Origin: Adiantum capillus-veneris
Taxonomy: Eukaryota; Streptophyta; Polypodiopsida; Polypodiales; Pteridaceae
Length of the DNA: 64,000 nt
Direction: 5' to 3'
NCBI GenBank assembly: GCA_014529385.2
Contig: CM043947.1
Coordinates: forward strand, 127,658,891 to 127,722,890
The notes below the pieces were generated by a model. It ran no database searches. It saw only the letters and a list, made by a program, of their open reading frames with translations, and was not told where the DNA came from. A program made the position numbers and the translations under genes. Shown piece after piece: positions 55,100-64,000 of this stretch (position 1 is the stretch's first letter; every line of letters begins with the position of its first letter).

Positions 55100-56634
55100 T
55101 GATGCATGGTTTTTAGGACCCCTTTTGAAGATGCAATAAAGGCACAGTCAGTTGTTGGGGAGATGAGGATACTCTAGTCCAAGGAATCTCGAAAGAGAAG
55201 AAAAATCTACTTCACAAGCACCAAAGAGTAAAAAGTGCCATGGACAGAAGATACGTGGGAACGAGCTCTTATGCATGCCTACAACCTATATCTTACAGAA
55301 TAGCCCATTCTAGGTGTGAATTTCTAGTGAAATTTACACGAGGATGTTCGTGTGGACTCACAGCACAGCATACTCCGTTTTCACTTTTTTTTACCGACAG
55401 TAAATATTTTTTACCACAGCAAATATTTTTTACCTGCAGTAAATATTTTTCACCTACATGGTAAATACAAATCACTTTTTACCTACAGTAACTTTTTTTA
55501 CCCATGGTAAATATTTTTTACTGCACCATAAGTATTTGGTAGGTAATAGTTCACTGTTACTAGAAGCAGTGATTGGGCCTCAACAATGCAGTTACAGGAG
55601 GAGAAAAGGGGAAAATCTTATGGTAAAGGTGAGTCAACAGGGATAAAGACTTTTGAGTTGAAAAGAGACATGCTGATTTTTTCAAAGAACACATGTCAAA
55701 AGAAGCCATGGTTGAGGATTTTTTGAGAATTTGATATTCAGGAGGACCCAGCTGCCACCTCCCCCTCGCAGGTCTCCCCCTGACATGTGCAGAACCTCCA
55801 GTTTCAACAGCCACCTTACCTGCTCTTAAATGCTGGTCAAGGCCTTATCCCCATGTGTCACAATCAGAAAGATCAGCATTTACCCTCCCCTCTCACATCA
55901 CTCTAGAGAATATCTTGATGGTGACATATCAGGTGACCTCAATCTATTGACCACCCTAAGCAAAAAGTAACCCCAATCAGCGGATTTAAGCATGTTTATC
56001 CCTAATCCTAAACCCTCTCAGAAACCTATATAAGGAGGCCTTCTCTCACTCAAAACCAACACCTCACCCACTTCACCAAGCAACGAAGCTATGACGACAT
56101 TGCTCACAACGAGGAGCTATGGATGGAGCTCTACTCTCTCTCCCTCTCTCTCTCTCTCCCTCTAGTATGCTACATTAATAGCCCTAAAACCTAAATAAGG
56201 AGTCTTCTCTCATGCTCCATGGCCACCATCCTCGCCATCATTCTCTAAGGTATTGATGTGTTGCTAGTAGGATCATACCTACTTACTGGGTTGATTGTTT
56301 TTGACAAGGGATTATGCCATCCTTGGCTTGCTTCTCTATATCCTTGTTATGTATGATCAGATGCCGTTGTATTGTTAAGCTGATGTCTTGTGTATATATA
56401 TGCTACATAAGGTTCCTAAGCTTCGCTTCTATGTGTTTTGCCATATGTTTTGATGCCATCATAATGCCAGAAGTCTATCTTGCCTATGTGCACTATGTGT
56501 GAGGTCCCTAAACCTCTTAATTTAGGGTGGTGCCCCCTTTGTTTTGTTCTTTACTTGTTTGCATGAGGCGTGGTTTGTGGAGTGTGCACGAGTAGAGAGG
56601 CCACCCGATTGCACTACTCTTTTTCCCGCTATCA
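55100..56634 (+). repeat. 5' LTR of element G (1535 bp)
   Basis: Begins TGATGCATGG and ends CCGCTATCA, with 4-bp inverted ends TGAT/ATCA. The left boundary is exact from comparison with 63500 and from the break in CACTA homology. TATA box TATATAAGG at 56027-56035. A short repeated TTTTTACC.ACAGTAAATA-like motif fills 55385-55535. Confidence 0.85.
56027..56035 (+). promoter_or_regulatory. TATA box of element G LTR
   Basis: TATATAAGG in the centre of the LTR; transcription would start about 30 bp downstream, dividing U3 from R/U5. Confidence 0.6.
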
Positions 56635-56637
56635 TTT

Positions 56638-56651
56638 TGGTGCCCCCACTG
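56638..56651 (+). promoter_or_regulatory. Candidate primer-binding site of element G
   Basis: TGGTGCCCCCACTG starts 3 bp after the LTR end, the usual place for a tRNA-complementary PBS beginning TGG. I cannot name the tRNA with certainty. Confidence 0.5.
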
Positions 56652-56706
56652 AGGAGGGCTACATAGACCTTCAGGCCACAAGCAATGAAGATGTGCAATC
56701 TACAAC

Positions 56707-57675
56707 ATGGACGAATGGCGTGAGGAGTTTGCAAATTGGAGAACAGAAGAGGAGGAGGCTTTAGAGGCCTTAAAAGCTTTCATCGAGGTCTTGTTACCAG
56801 GTTGCAGTGCCATTGAAATTCAAGAAATAAGTTCTTCTACATGCCTTGTTCGTGATCGTCGCCAACGAAGAAGAGTGAGAAGAAGAGCTTGATATACCTC
56901 TCCTCTCAACCTATGAGTGCTCCAGAAACCTCCAACGCACACGAGCTTGAAATATTCTACATCAACATACACGAAGGTACTGTGAAACACATTAAGGGAA
57001 GAGAAAGCATCACTAGACCTCTCTTTCCTGAGGAGCCGACTAAGAGGAGGAAGATCACCTCTACCTCTAAGTGGCCCAAGGCCACAGCGCGTGCTCAAGC
57101 GTAAGGTAACATTTGGCTTAATCTCATTAATAAGGGATTACATGACTACTACAGGCAAGAAAAAGGCTAGTGAGCAACCAACTTCAACCTCCAACTTGCA
57201 ACCACGACTCTCACCCCTAAATCCTCCTGAAGCAAAGAGGCGAAGGCTTGCCTACAAGATTGCCCCCCGTCTGCGAGTGCTCCCAGTGCACTTTGTGAAT
57301 CCAGACACCACCAATCCCAAGCCAACCTCCTGTCCGCGTGAAGATCACTTTGGATATTGTCCAAAGTGCTTTGGAGACCGGGTGAAAAGCCTCCCTGCCC
57401 TACCTTTGCTACTAATTTTCAAGAAGTTATCTCAATCTAAGGAAAATATCTTAGTTGATGATGTGCTGCACATTAATTGTGTCACTTTCATTCGTCATGT
57501 TGATTATGGTAATAGCATCCAATTGTTGCTTGCTAAAAGGCTCAGCATTGTACAAAGTGTTGCCATCACGCCTTACGTCTTCACAGATGCATCAGGAAGA
57601 GTCGAAGTGATCCGAGGTGCTGACCTTCTGTGGCTAATCAGGCTCATTGGTCCCAAGGTGGTGCAACTAAGCTAG
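56707..57675 (+). pseudogene. ORF1-like region upstream of gag in element G
   Basis: Three overlapping open segments: 56707-56892 (ATG; acidic then Arg-rich), 56889-57104, and 57091-57675 (first ATG 57142; 177 codons). The last has a basic N-terminus and a Cys pair in FGYCPKCFGD near 57355. A further small frame (57692-57919) continues it. Frames alternate, so a frameshift or intron is likely. Ogre-type Tat elements are known to carry an extra ORF before gag; sequence homology to it is not claimed. Confidence 0.45.
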
Positions 57676-58010
57676 GCTCTTGTGTGTAAGTATGGATGCC
57701 AATAATGAGAATGATGATCCCCGCATATTTCCTTTCCATTTTGTGCGTCATATCCGTGTGAATATTTGTATTGATAGAAAAATATTTTATCAGCAAAGAA
57801 TAGCCCTGTTGTTTGGAGCCGAGAGACTTGGGGAAATCTTGCGCTCTCCTCATCCTGTCATTCTACCCTTACTAGACTATTACCATTCGTTTGATGTGTC
57901 GATCTTCATCCTATTTTGAGCTAAGTTGTGCTAAAGCTCCAAATTGTAATTACCATACTCTATTTTAAAATAAATTGGAGCTGTTTGTGTAATTGTTTAC
58001 TCTCTCACTT

Positions 58011-60824
58011 ATGGCCTTCCCTAATTTTTATGGTAAGCCTGGGGAGGTTGCTCCAGACTTTTTGGATAATTTGGAAATGGCCTTTCTGGTATCGGGAAGG
58101 GATGACGAAGCTACTAAGTTAAGGGCCTTTCCTTTGGTCTTGAGGGAAGGTGCAAAATTATGGTATCAAACTTTGGCACCTGAAGAAAGAAGAGACTGGG
58201 AGTCCTTAAAGATGGCCTTCATCGAAGAATTTCGCCGCCATGAGCCTCCAGAGGAGATATGGAGACAACTCTTAGAGCTACGCCAAACATCACCCAATGA
58301 CTATAGAAGCTATGAAGGAAAGTTTTCCAACCTGTGGGAGAAATGGTGTGCATCACTAGGTGAAGGAGAAAGGGCGCCAGAATGCCTAAAGAAGGACTGT
58401 TTCCTGGCAGGGCTTTACCCCATCCTTCGAGAAAAGGTAAAAGGTAAGTTCCCATATACCTTTGATAAAGCTATGACTTATGCAAGGGAGAAGGATAGGA
58501 AGTTAAAATTCCAAGCTCAACTACAAGGGGGAATGGAGCCTCCACCGCTAGCTCAACCTACGGCAAGGGTAGTAGCAGGGACAGGAGCAACAGACCAAGA
58601 GTCCTCTCAACAAGAATTACTTCAACAAATCATCAATCAACTAGAGAGCCTGTCCATCAATCTGGTTCAAGGTGTAAGGGCTCCCCAGCCAGGAAATGAA
58701 CGAAATAGACAAGAAGGACAAAGGCAAGCACATGAGTACATTTGCTACAACTATGGAGAGGTAGGTCACGGCATGTATTATTGCTCCCATCCACGACGCT
58801 ATCAAGGAAATGGTAATCAAAGACGGCCTCCCCGCCAGCAAGTCACTCCTCCTCGAGCTAGGCCACTAAATAGACAAAATGCACACGTGGCTCCACCAAT
58901 CCAAATATTGAGACCCCCTCCTCCACCACCACAAGCACCAGCAGAGATCCCTCCACTACCATCGGGACGGGAGGACAGGGCTGTCTCTGTCATAAGTCTT
59001 GACAATGGTAAGGATAAAGGGAAAGAAAAAATGGAGGAAGTTGTTGCCATGCCAATAAAGAGAGTTAGGAGACAAAGAACTGATGAAATGGAAGCTTCAG
59101 AGCCGGATAAAGGGAATGAGGGTTCCTCCCAAGTGATAGGAGACAAGAAAAGGAAGAGTAGGTCAAGGAGGCACATAGGAGTAGAAGACTTTCCACTTGG
59201 GGTAGGATCCATACCTTACGACCGGGTAGCAGATGTGAGTAAGCAAGGACCAAAGATTTCATGGCAGCAACTCCTCCACCTTTCCCCAAAGATGCGTAGA
59301 ACCTGGTCTAAGATGGTCAGCACCAGGAGGGCTAAGGCAAATTCAGTTGGGTCTATTAGTGCAAGAGGCATGAAGGATATCGTGCCAGTCATTGATGCAG
59401 AGATTAAGAGTCAGCGGGTCTCCAATGTGTACGTAGATGGTGGAGCCGAGATTTGTGTTATGACAGAGAAATTAATGCACAGGTTGGGTTTGGAAGTAAA
59501 CGAGCAAACTTCCTTACAAGATAAGATGGCAAATAATGTAAGGGTGGCTTGTGTGGGAAAGGTTAATGGAGTGAAGGTTTCAGCTTTTGGTGTTGCAATC
59601 TCAATTGATGCTTATGTGATCCCAACTAAGGGGGAGGGCTATCCGCTAATCCTTGGAAGACCTTGGCTTATGGCTATGAAAGCTAGGCAAGATTGGGAGA
59701 CAGGTTCCCTTGAGTTGCGACCAAATCATAAGGTAGGTGGCAAGCAACAAAAAATTGTGTATGACATGAAGCAGGGTAGACAACAAGACCTAGAGATGGA
59801 GACTTCTATGGATGAATGGAGCACAAGCAGTTGCTCTTCATCTGAGGATGAGTCATCTGAGGAGGATGCTAGCTCTTTGGAAGTCATGGGTATAATACTG
59901 CGAAACCCAGAAGGAGAAGGTGGTCAAGACTCTCTAAACAAGGAAGAAGCCACAGGCTTAGAGGAGATGCTAGCTAAGGACCTACTAGAAGAAGAGAGAG
60001 AACCCTATTTGCAGGTACTAAAGAAGCATGCTGGCCTCTTTATAACTGATTATGAGCACATTAAAGGAGTGACGGTAACCCAACACCATATCCAATTAAA
60101 GGAAGGTGCCAAACCAGTGGTGCAAAGGCTAAGGAGATTAGGGCTAGTGCAACAAGATGCACTCTTAAAAGAAGTAAAAAGATTACTCAAGGCAGGATTT
60201 ATCTACCCAGTGGAAGATTCTGAGTGGGTGTCTCCAGTTGTGGTAGCACCAAAGAAAAATGGGAAGTGGAGGGTATGTGTGGATTACAAGCCTCTAAACG
60301 CAGCCACAAAAAGGGACCATTTTCCTTTGCCTTTTCAAGATGAAATACTAAATGAAGTGGCTGGTCATGAAAGGTACACAGTGTGTGATGGGTACTCAGG
60401 CTACTTCCAAATCAGAATTGCAGATGAAGACCAAAGAAAGACTACCTTCATAACACCTTGGGGTTGTTTTGCTTATAGAGTTATGCCTTTTGGTTTAACT
60501 AATGCCCCAGCTACTTTCCAGAGGTTTATGAACTTGGTGTTTCAACCTTACTTTGGTAAGTCCATACGAGTCTTCATTGATGATTTTTGCATTTACAGCT
60601 CTAGGGAAGTACATCTGTCCAAGCTTGATGAAGGTTTCACCCGTCTGGCCCAATTGGGTGGGCAATTGAATAAAGACAAGTACCACATAGGTGAGAGCAA
60701 GGTCACTCTACTAGGCCATGTTGTGTCTCAAGATGGTATTGAGGCTGACCCTGAAAAGGTAAAGACATTGTTAGCTTTACCTACTCCTTCAAACGTGAAG
60801 CAACTAGTCTCCTTCATTCAATAG
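58011..60824 (+). pseudogene. Gag-protease-RT polyprotein of element G
   Basis: First ATG 58011; 937 codons to a TAG at 60822. Gag domain about residues 15-170 (MAFLVSGRDDEATKLRAFPL, LWYQTLAPEERRDW). Zinc knuckle near 245-257 reads CYNYGEVGHGMYYC, so the second Cys is Tyr. Protease near 475 has VDGGAEI and later LGRPWL (about 549). RT about 700-935 has WVSPVVVAPKKNGKWR, CDGYSGYFQI, FGLTNAPATFQRF and FIDD at 60573-60584. The TAG lies inside the RT thumb region (SFIQ.VRYMGRFI) and the frame continues unchanged after it. Confidence 0.9.
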
Positions 60825-61390
60825 GTTCGCTACATGGGACGATTCATACATCTCCTTTCTCAGGCAATCTATCCTTTGCAGCAGCTCACTAAACACACTA
60901 CATTGACATGGAGTGAGGAGGGTGAAAGGTGCTTTCAAGAAGTTAAAACCATTTTGAGCTCATTGCCTGTCGTCCTACAACCCACATGGGGTGAATTATT
61001 CTATGTAAATCCTAGTGTAGGTCCAGAAGCTCTAGGAGCTGTCTTGATGCAAAAAGACCCAAAGACATCTCTCATGAGACCAGTCTACTTCTCTAGTAGA
61101 GTGATGACAGCTGCTGAAAAGGGTTTCAGCGCAACTGAGCAATTGGTGCTAGCTCTTAAGCTTGCAGTGGAGAAGTTTCGGGCTTACTTACTTCCGAGAC
61201 AATTTGTGGTGATCACAACTGAGGAGGTTTTTCCATATGCCCTACAACACATGGAATTGTCTCAAAGAATAGCAAAGTGGGTGGTGCAGCTTCAAGAGTT
61301 TGACTACACACTACAAGTAGAGGATTCCACCCGTGCTTGTTTGGCAGATGTCCTCACACAAAGGTGTTATGAGAAGGTGAAGTTCTACTG
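60825..61390 (+). pseudogene. Original (Ty3-type) RNase H of element G, catalytically eroded
   Basis: In frame with gag-pol after the TAG. It aligns with gypsy RNase H (ALGAVLMQ, RPVYFSSRVMTAAEK, SATEQLVLALKLAVEKFRAYL, RIAKWVVQLQEFDYTL, LADVL). Of the four acidic positions, the first is Asn/Pro (FYVNPS for D-A/S) and the third is Thr/Glu (VITTEEV for TDH); only Glu in ATEQ and Asp in LADVL remain. This matches a domain that is now structural rather than catalytic. Confidence 0.8.
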
Positions 61391-61795
61391 GGAGCACACA
61401 GTCTGTATTTTGATGGGGCTTACAAGAGGACCAAAGACAAGGCATCAGCAGGCATAGTAATATTAGGTCCAGAGAAGGAGAAGATCTTTGCAAAAGGGTT
61501 TCATCTAAAAGAGGTTCATTCTAACAATGAAGCAGAGTACCATGCCCTTGTTTTAGGGTTGCAATGTTGTCTTTCTCAGGGCATCACAAAGCTAAATGTT
61601 TTTGGTGACTCCATGTTGATTGTTAAGCAAATGGTTGGTGTATGGGCCTGTAAAAATGACAAATTGTCTGTTAAGATGAGGGAAGCAAAGGCCTTGTTGA
61701 AGGGTTTTAAACAAGTTCGAGTGCACTTTGTACCTAGAGATCAAAATCGAGAAGCAGATGCCTTAGCAGGTGAAGAACTACAAACTCTCATAGTA
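61391..61795 (+). pseudogene. Second RNase H (archaeal/plant type, aRNH) of element G
   Basis: Opens in a new frame after a frameshift near 61390. All four catalytic acids are present: Asp in LYFDGA (61412-61414), Glu in NNEAEYHAL (61535-61537), Asp in FGDSMLIV (61607-61609) and Asp in READALAG (61757-61759). The HSLYFDGA...SNN.AEY pattern is that of the additional RNase H described in Tat-lineage plant Ty3/gypsy elements. It would remove RNA from cDNA hybrids in place of the eroded first domain. Confidence 0.85.
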
Positions 61796-63163
61796 GGTGC
61801 TATCCTTGTGAAAAGTCCTTTATACCAGGGAAAGGAGGAGCTGCATGATTTACTTGACTTTCTTGAGCATTGTGAAGCACCCTCTGGTATGAGTAAAAGT
61901 GAACGTAGGTGGTTGGCAAAAAAGGCTACCAGCTATAGCTTAGTGAATGAGGACTTGTATTGTAGAGGGAAAGATGCTGTCTTAAGGAGAGTTCCTGCAT
62001 CCCAAGAGATAAAGGATATTTTGTTTAGTTGTCATGAAGGTGTGTGTGGTGGCCACTTTGCACAAGAGATTACTAGCTGAAAGATTTTACAAGCAGGGTT
62101 CACGTGGCCAAGCCTCCATCGAGATGTACAACATTGGTGCCGCACATGTGAGGTTTGCCAAAAAGCTGGACCAAGGCGTCTTACCCATGAAAATCAGCAT
62201 CCAATCAAAACCTATGGGCCATTTGAAAAATGGGGGATAGATGCAATAGGGCCACTACCTTGCACTCAATCAGGGAAGGAATACATCATTATGGGGGTGG
62301 AGTACATGACCAGATGGGCAGAAGCTCGTCCCACAAAGCGCATCACAGCCAAGGACGTGAGTGATTTCATTTTTGAATGCCTTTGTTGCCGTTTTGGCAC
62401 ACCTTTGGAGATTCTCTCGGATAGGGGACCGGGATTTCAAGCTGATTTAGTCGGGCAATTGATGAGCAAGTTAAAAATCAAGCGCAGACACTCTACACCA
62501 TACTACCCTCAGTGCAATGGTCTTGTGGAAAAGGTAAATGGTCTTATATGTAAAATCATCACTAAGCAAGTGCATTTACATCCTAAGGCATGGGACAAAC
62601 ACCTAGATACAGCACTTTGGGCCTACAGAACATCCTTTAAAACATCCTTGGGGTATACACCTTTTCACTTGGTTTACGGGCAAGAGGCACTATTGCCTAT
62701 AGAAGTGGAGCTAGCGAGCCTTCGAGTTCTAAAAGAACATCAAGAGGATAGTCAAGAGAAGCAGGTGGAAGGAAGAATCATCGATTTGGAGAGGTTAGGG
62801 CTAGATCGAGAGTCAGCAGTGAAGTACTATGCAGCCCAGGCAGAGAAGAAACGAAAGAAGTTCAATCGCAACCTTGTCAAGAAAGGTATCAAGGAAGGTT
62901 CTTTAGTGCTCAAATACGACAATTGCTTTGATCGCAGGAAGGATGGTAAGTCATTGCTTAAGTGGGAAGGCCCTTTTGTAGTGATACAGAGGTTCTCAAA
63001 TGGTAGTTACCAACTAGGTGACCTAGATGGTAAGGTACATCAGACCCCGGTAAATGGTTGGCGATTGAAGGCCTACCAATGTCGTCTTTCACAGCCATAT
63101 GCTGGTGAAATCAATGCTAAGGATGGTTCAGAGGAGAGCTCATCATATTCGAGCTCCAACTAA
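61796..63163 (+). pseudogene. Integrase of element G
   Basis: Same frame as the second RNase H. HHCC zinc domain: HEGVCGGH and CRTCEVCQ (about 62032-62160), interrupted by TGA at 62078-62080. Core: Asp in WGIDAIGP (about 62240), Asp in LSDRGPGF (about 62420) and Glu in GLVEKVNG (62528-62530). The C-terminal part has SLVLKYDN, LLKWEGPFVV and GSYQLGDLDG, and no chromodomain. One nonsense codon is the only lesion seen, in about 455 codons. Confidence 0.9.
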
Positions 63164-63481
63164 GGTAACAATCATGTACATAGTTGTTTTTTTTTTAAAA
63201 AAAAGAGAAAAAAAAAGGAAAAAAAGAGAAGAAAAAAAGAAAAAAAGAGAATGCTACCAGTGAAAGCGGATATTGACAATGGATGGGGTATGGCTTTCAA
63301 GGGTCTAGGAGACCTGTTGTTAGTCATGGATGGATACAATTATTCATGAGAAAGGACTAAACAGGGTGCATCAGCCAAGAAAGCAGTAACATGGCAAATT
63401 CAATTGGTACCAGGTGGGTAAGTATTCAAGAGAACCCTATTGTAGCACAACCTACAGCTAGAGGCATCAAATAACTCTAGC
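63164..63481 (+). other. 3' untranslated part of element G
   Basis: Contains an A-rich run (63188-63250) of AAAAAGAGA units and no ORF of note. Confidence 0.6.
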
Positions 63482-63499
63482 TTAAGGGGGAGGGCTATA
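63482..63499 (+). promoter_or_regulatory. Polypurine tract of element G
   Basis: TTAAGGGGGAGGGCTATA directly before the TGATGCATGG LTR start at 63500. Confidence 0.8.
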
Positions 63500-64000
63500 T
63501 GATGCATGGTTTTTAGGACCCCTTCTGAAGATGCAATAAAGGCACAGTCATTTGTTGGGGAGATGAGGATACTCTAGTCTAAGGGATCTCGAAAGAGAAG
63601 AAAAATCTACTTCACAAGCACCAAAGAGTAAAAAGTGACATGGACAGAAGATACGTGGGAACGAGCTCTTATGCATGCCTACAACCTATATCTTACAGAA
63701 TAGCCCATTCTAGGTGTGAATTTCTAGTGAAATTTACACGAGGATGTTCGTGTGGACTCACAGCACAGCATACTCCGTTTTCACTTTTTTACCGACAGTA
63801 AATATTTTTTACCTACAGTAAATATTTTTCACCTACATGGTAAATACAAATCACTTTTTACCTGCAGTAACTTTTTTTACCCATGGTAAATATTTTTTAC
63901 TACACCATAAGTATTTGGTAGGTAACAGTTCACTGTTACTAGAAGCAGTGATTGGGCATCAACAATGCAGTTACAGGAGGAGAAAAGGGGAAAATCTTAT
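63500..64000 (+). repeat. 3' LTR of element G, first 501 bp
   Basis: Colinear with 55100 onward. Nine base differences and two small indels were counted by eye; one indel removes one unit of the TTTTTACC...AGTAAATA array. Continues beyond the window. Confidence 0.9.

Larger units (their letters stand above)
55100..64000 (+). mobile_element. Ty3/gypsy element G, Tat-lineage type, cut by window end
   Basis: 5' LTR 55100-56634, PBS-like site, upstream ORFs, gag-pol 58011-63163, PPT 63482-63499 and 3' LTR from 63500. Order PR-RT-RNase H-second RNase H-integrase and the upstream ORFs fit the Tat lineage (Ogre/Retand-like) of plant Ty3/gypsy. It lies in CACTA-2 after the flank AGGGT. LTRs differ by about 2% by eye, so it is recent, yet pol has two nonsense codons and a frameshift. 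Confidence 0.9.

Noticed and set aside
1-64000. CRISPR arrays, bacterial operons, terminators
   Set aside because: Direct repeats here are retroelement minisatellites or microsatellites; gene content is plant transposable elements.

Overview
The window looks like repeat-rich nuclear DNA of a vascular plant, probably a flowering plant. I see no intact host gene, rRNA, tRNA or CRISPR array. Almost everything is transposable-element sequence of plant types: Ty3/gypsy and Ty1/copia LTR retrotransposons, CACTA (En/Spm) DNA transposons with CACTACAAGAG ends, short tRNA-derived SINE-like units, a foldback/MITE-like hairpin and many CT/GA/GT microsatellites. Nearly all reading frames carry nonsense codons or frameshifts. 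The species cannot be determined from the sequence.

Layout. 1-5.73 kb: 3' part of a Ty3/gypsy element (protease, RT-RNase H, integrase) followed by an unusual module after the integrase (second retropepsin-like domain plus a Tyr-Tyr-x-Gly-Asn...Val-Pro-Lys domain). 5908-15351: a complete CACTA element, reading on the minus strand, with perfect ATA target duplications; it splits a reading frame that runs from 5672 to 15544. 16947-20.15 kb: minus-strand Ty1/copia with only its 3' LTR. 20.15-22.46 kb: gypsy fragment with LTR tail, PBS, gag and protease. 22.46-23.69 kb: reverse-oriented LTR ('family X') of a chromovirus. 23.69-42.11 kb: two related RT-less LTR elements, A and B, in apparent tandem (LTR-internal-LTR-internal-LTR). 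42.11-48.24 kb: minus-strand gag-protease relic F, interrupted by a gag-only copia derivative (42305-45336) with two LTRs. 48.24-50.75 kb: non-element sequence including what looks like a decayed multi-exon host gene. 50.9-53.14 kb: chromovirus integrase/chromodomain end and LTR X. 53.14-55.10 kb: second, internally deleted copy of the same CACTA family on the plus strand. 55100-64000: a fairly young Ty3/gypsy element G inserted in that CACTA copy, with a complete 5' LTR, upstream ORFs, gag-pol, two RNase H domains, integrase, PPT and the start of its 3' LTR.

The nesting gives a relative chronology. Element G is youngest (about 2% LTR difference counted by eye) and sits in CACTA-2. CACTA-1 sits in an older ORF-bearing sequence. 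The gag-only copia (about 5% LTR difference) sits in F. Elements A and B are old and heavily mutated. Among the coding modules, the post-integrase module shared by element 1 and elements A/B, and the tandem RT-less A/B array, are the least familiar structures. G carries a second, catalytically complete RNase H while its original RNase H has lost acidic residues, as expected for the Tat lineage of plant Ty3/gypsy elements.
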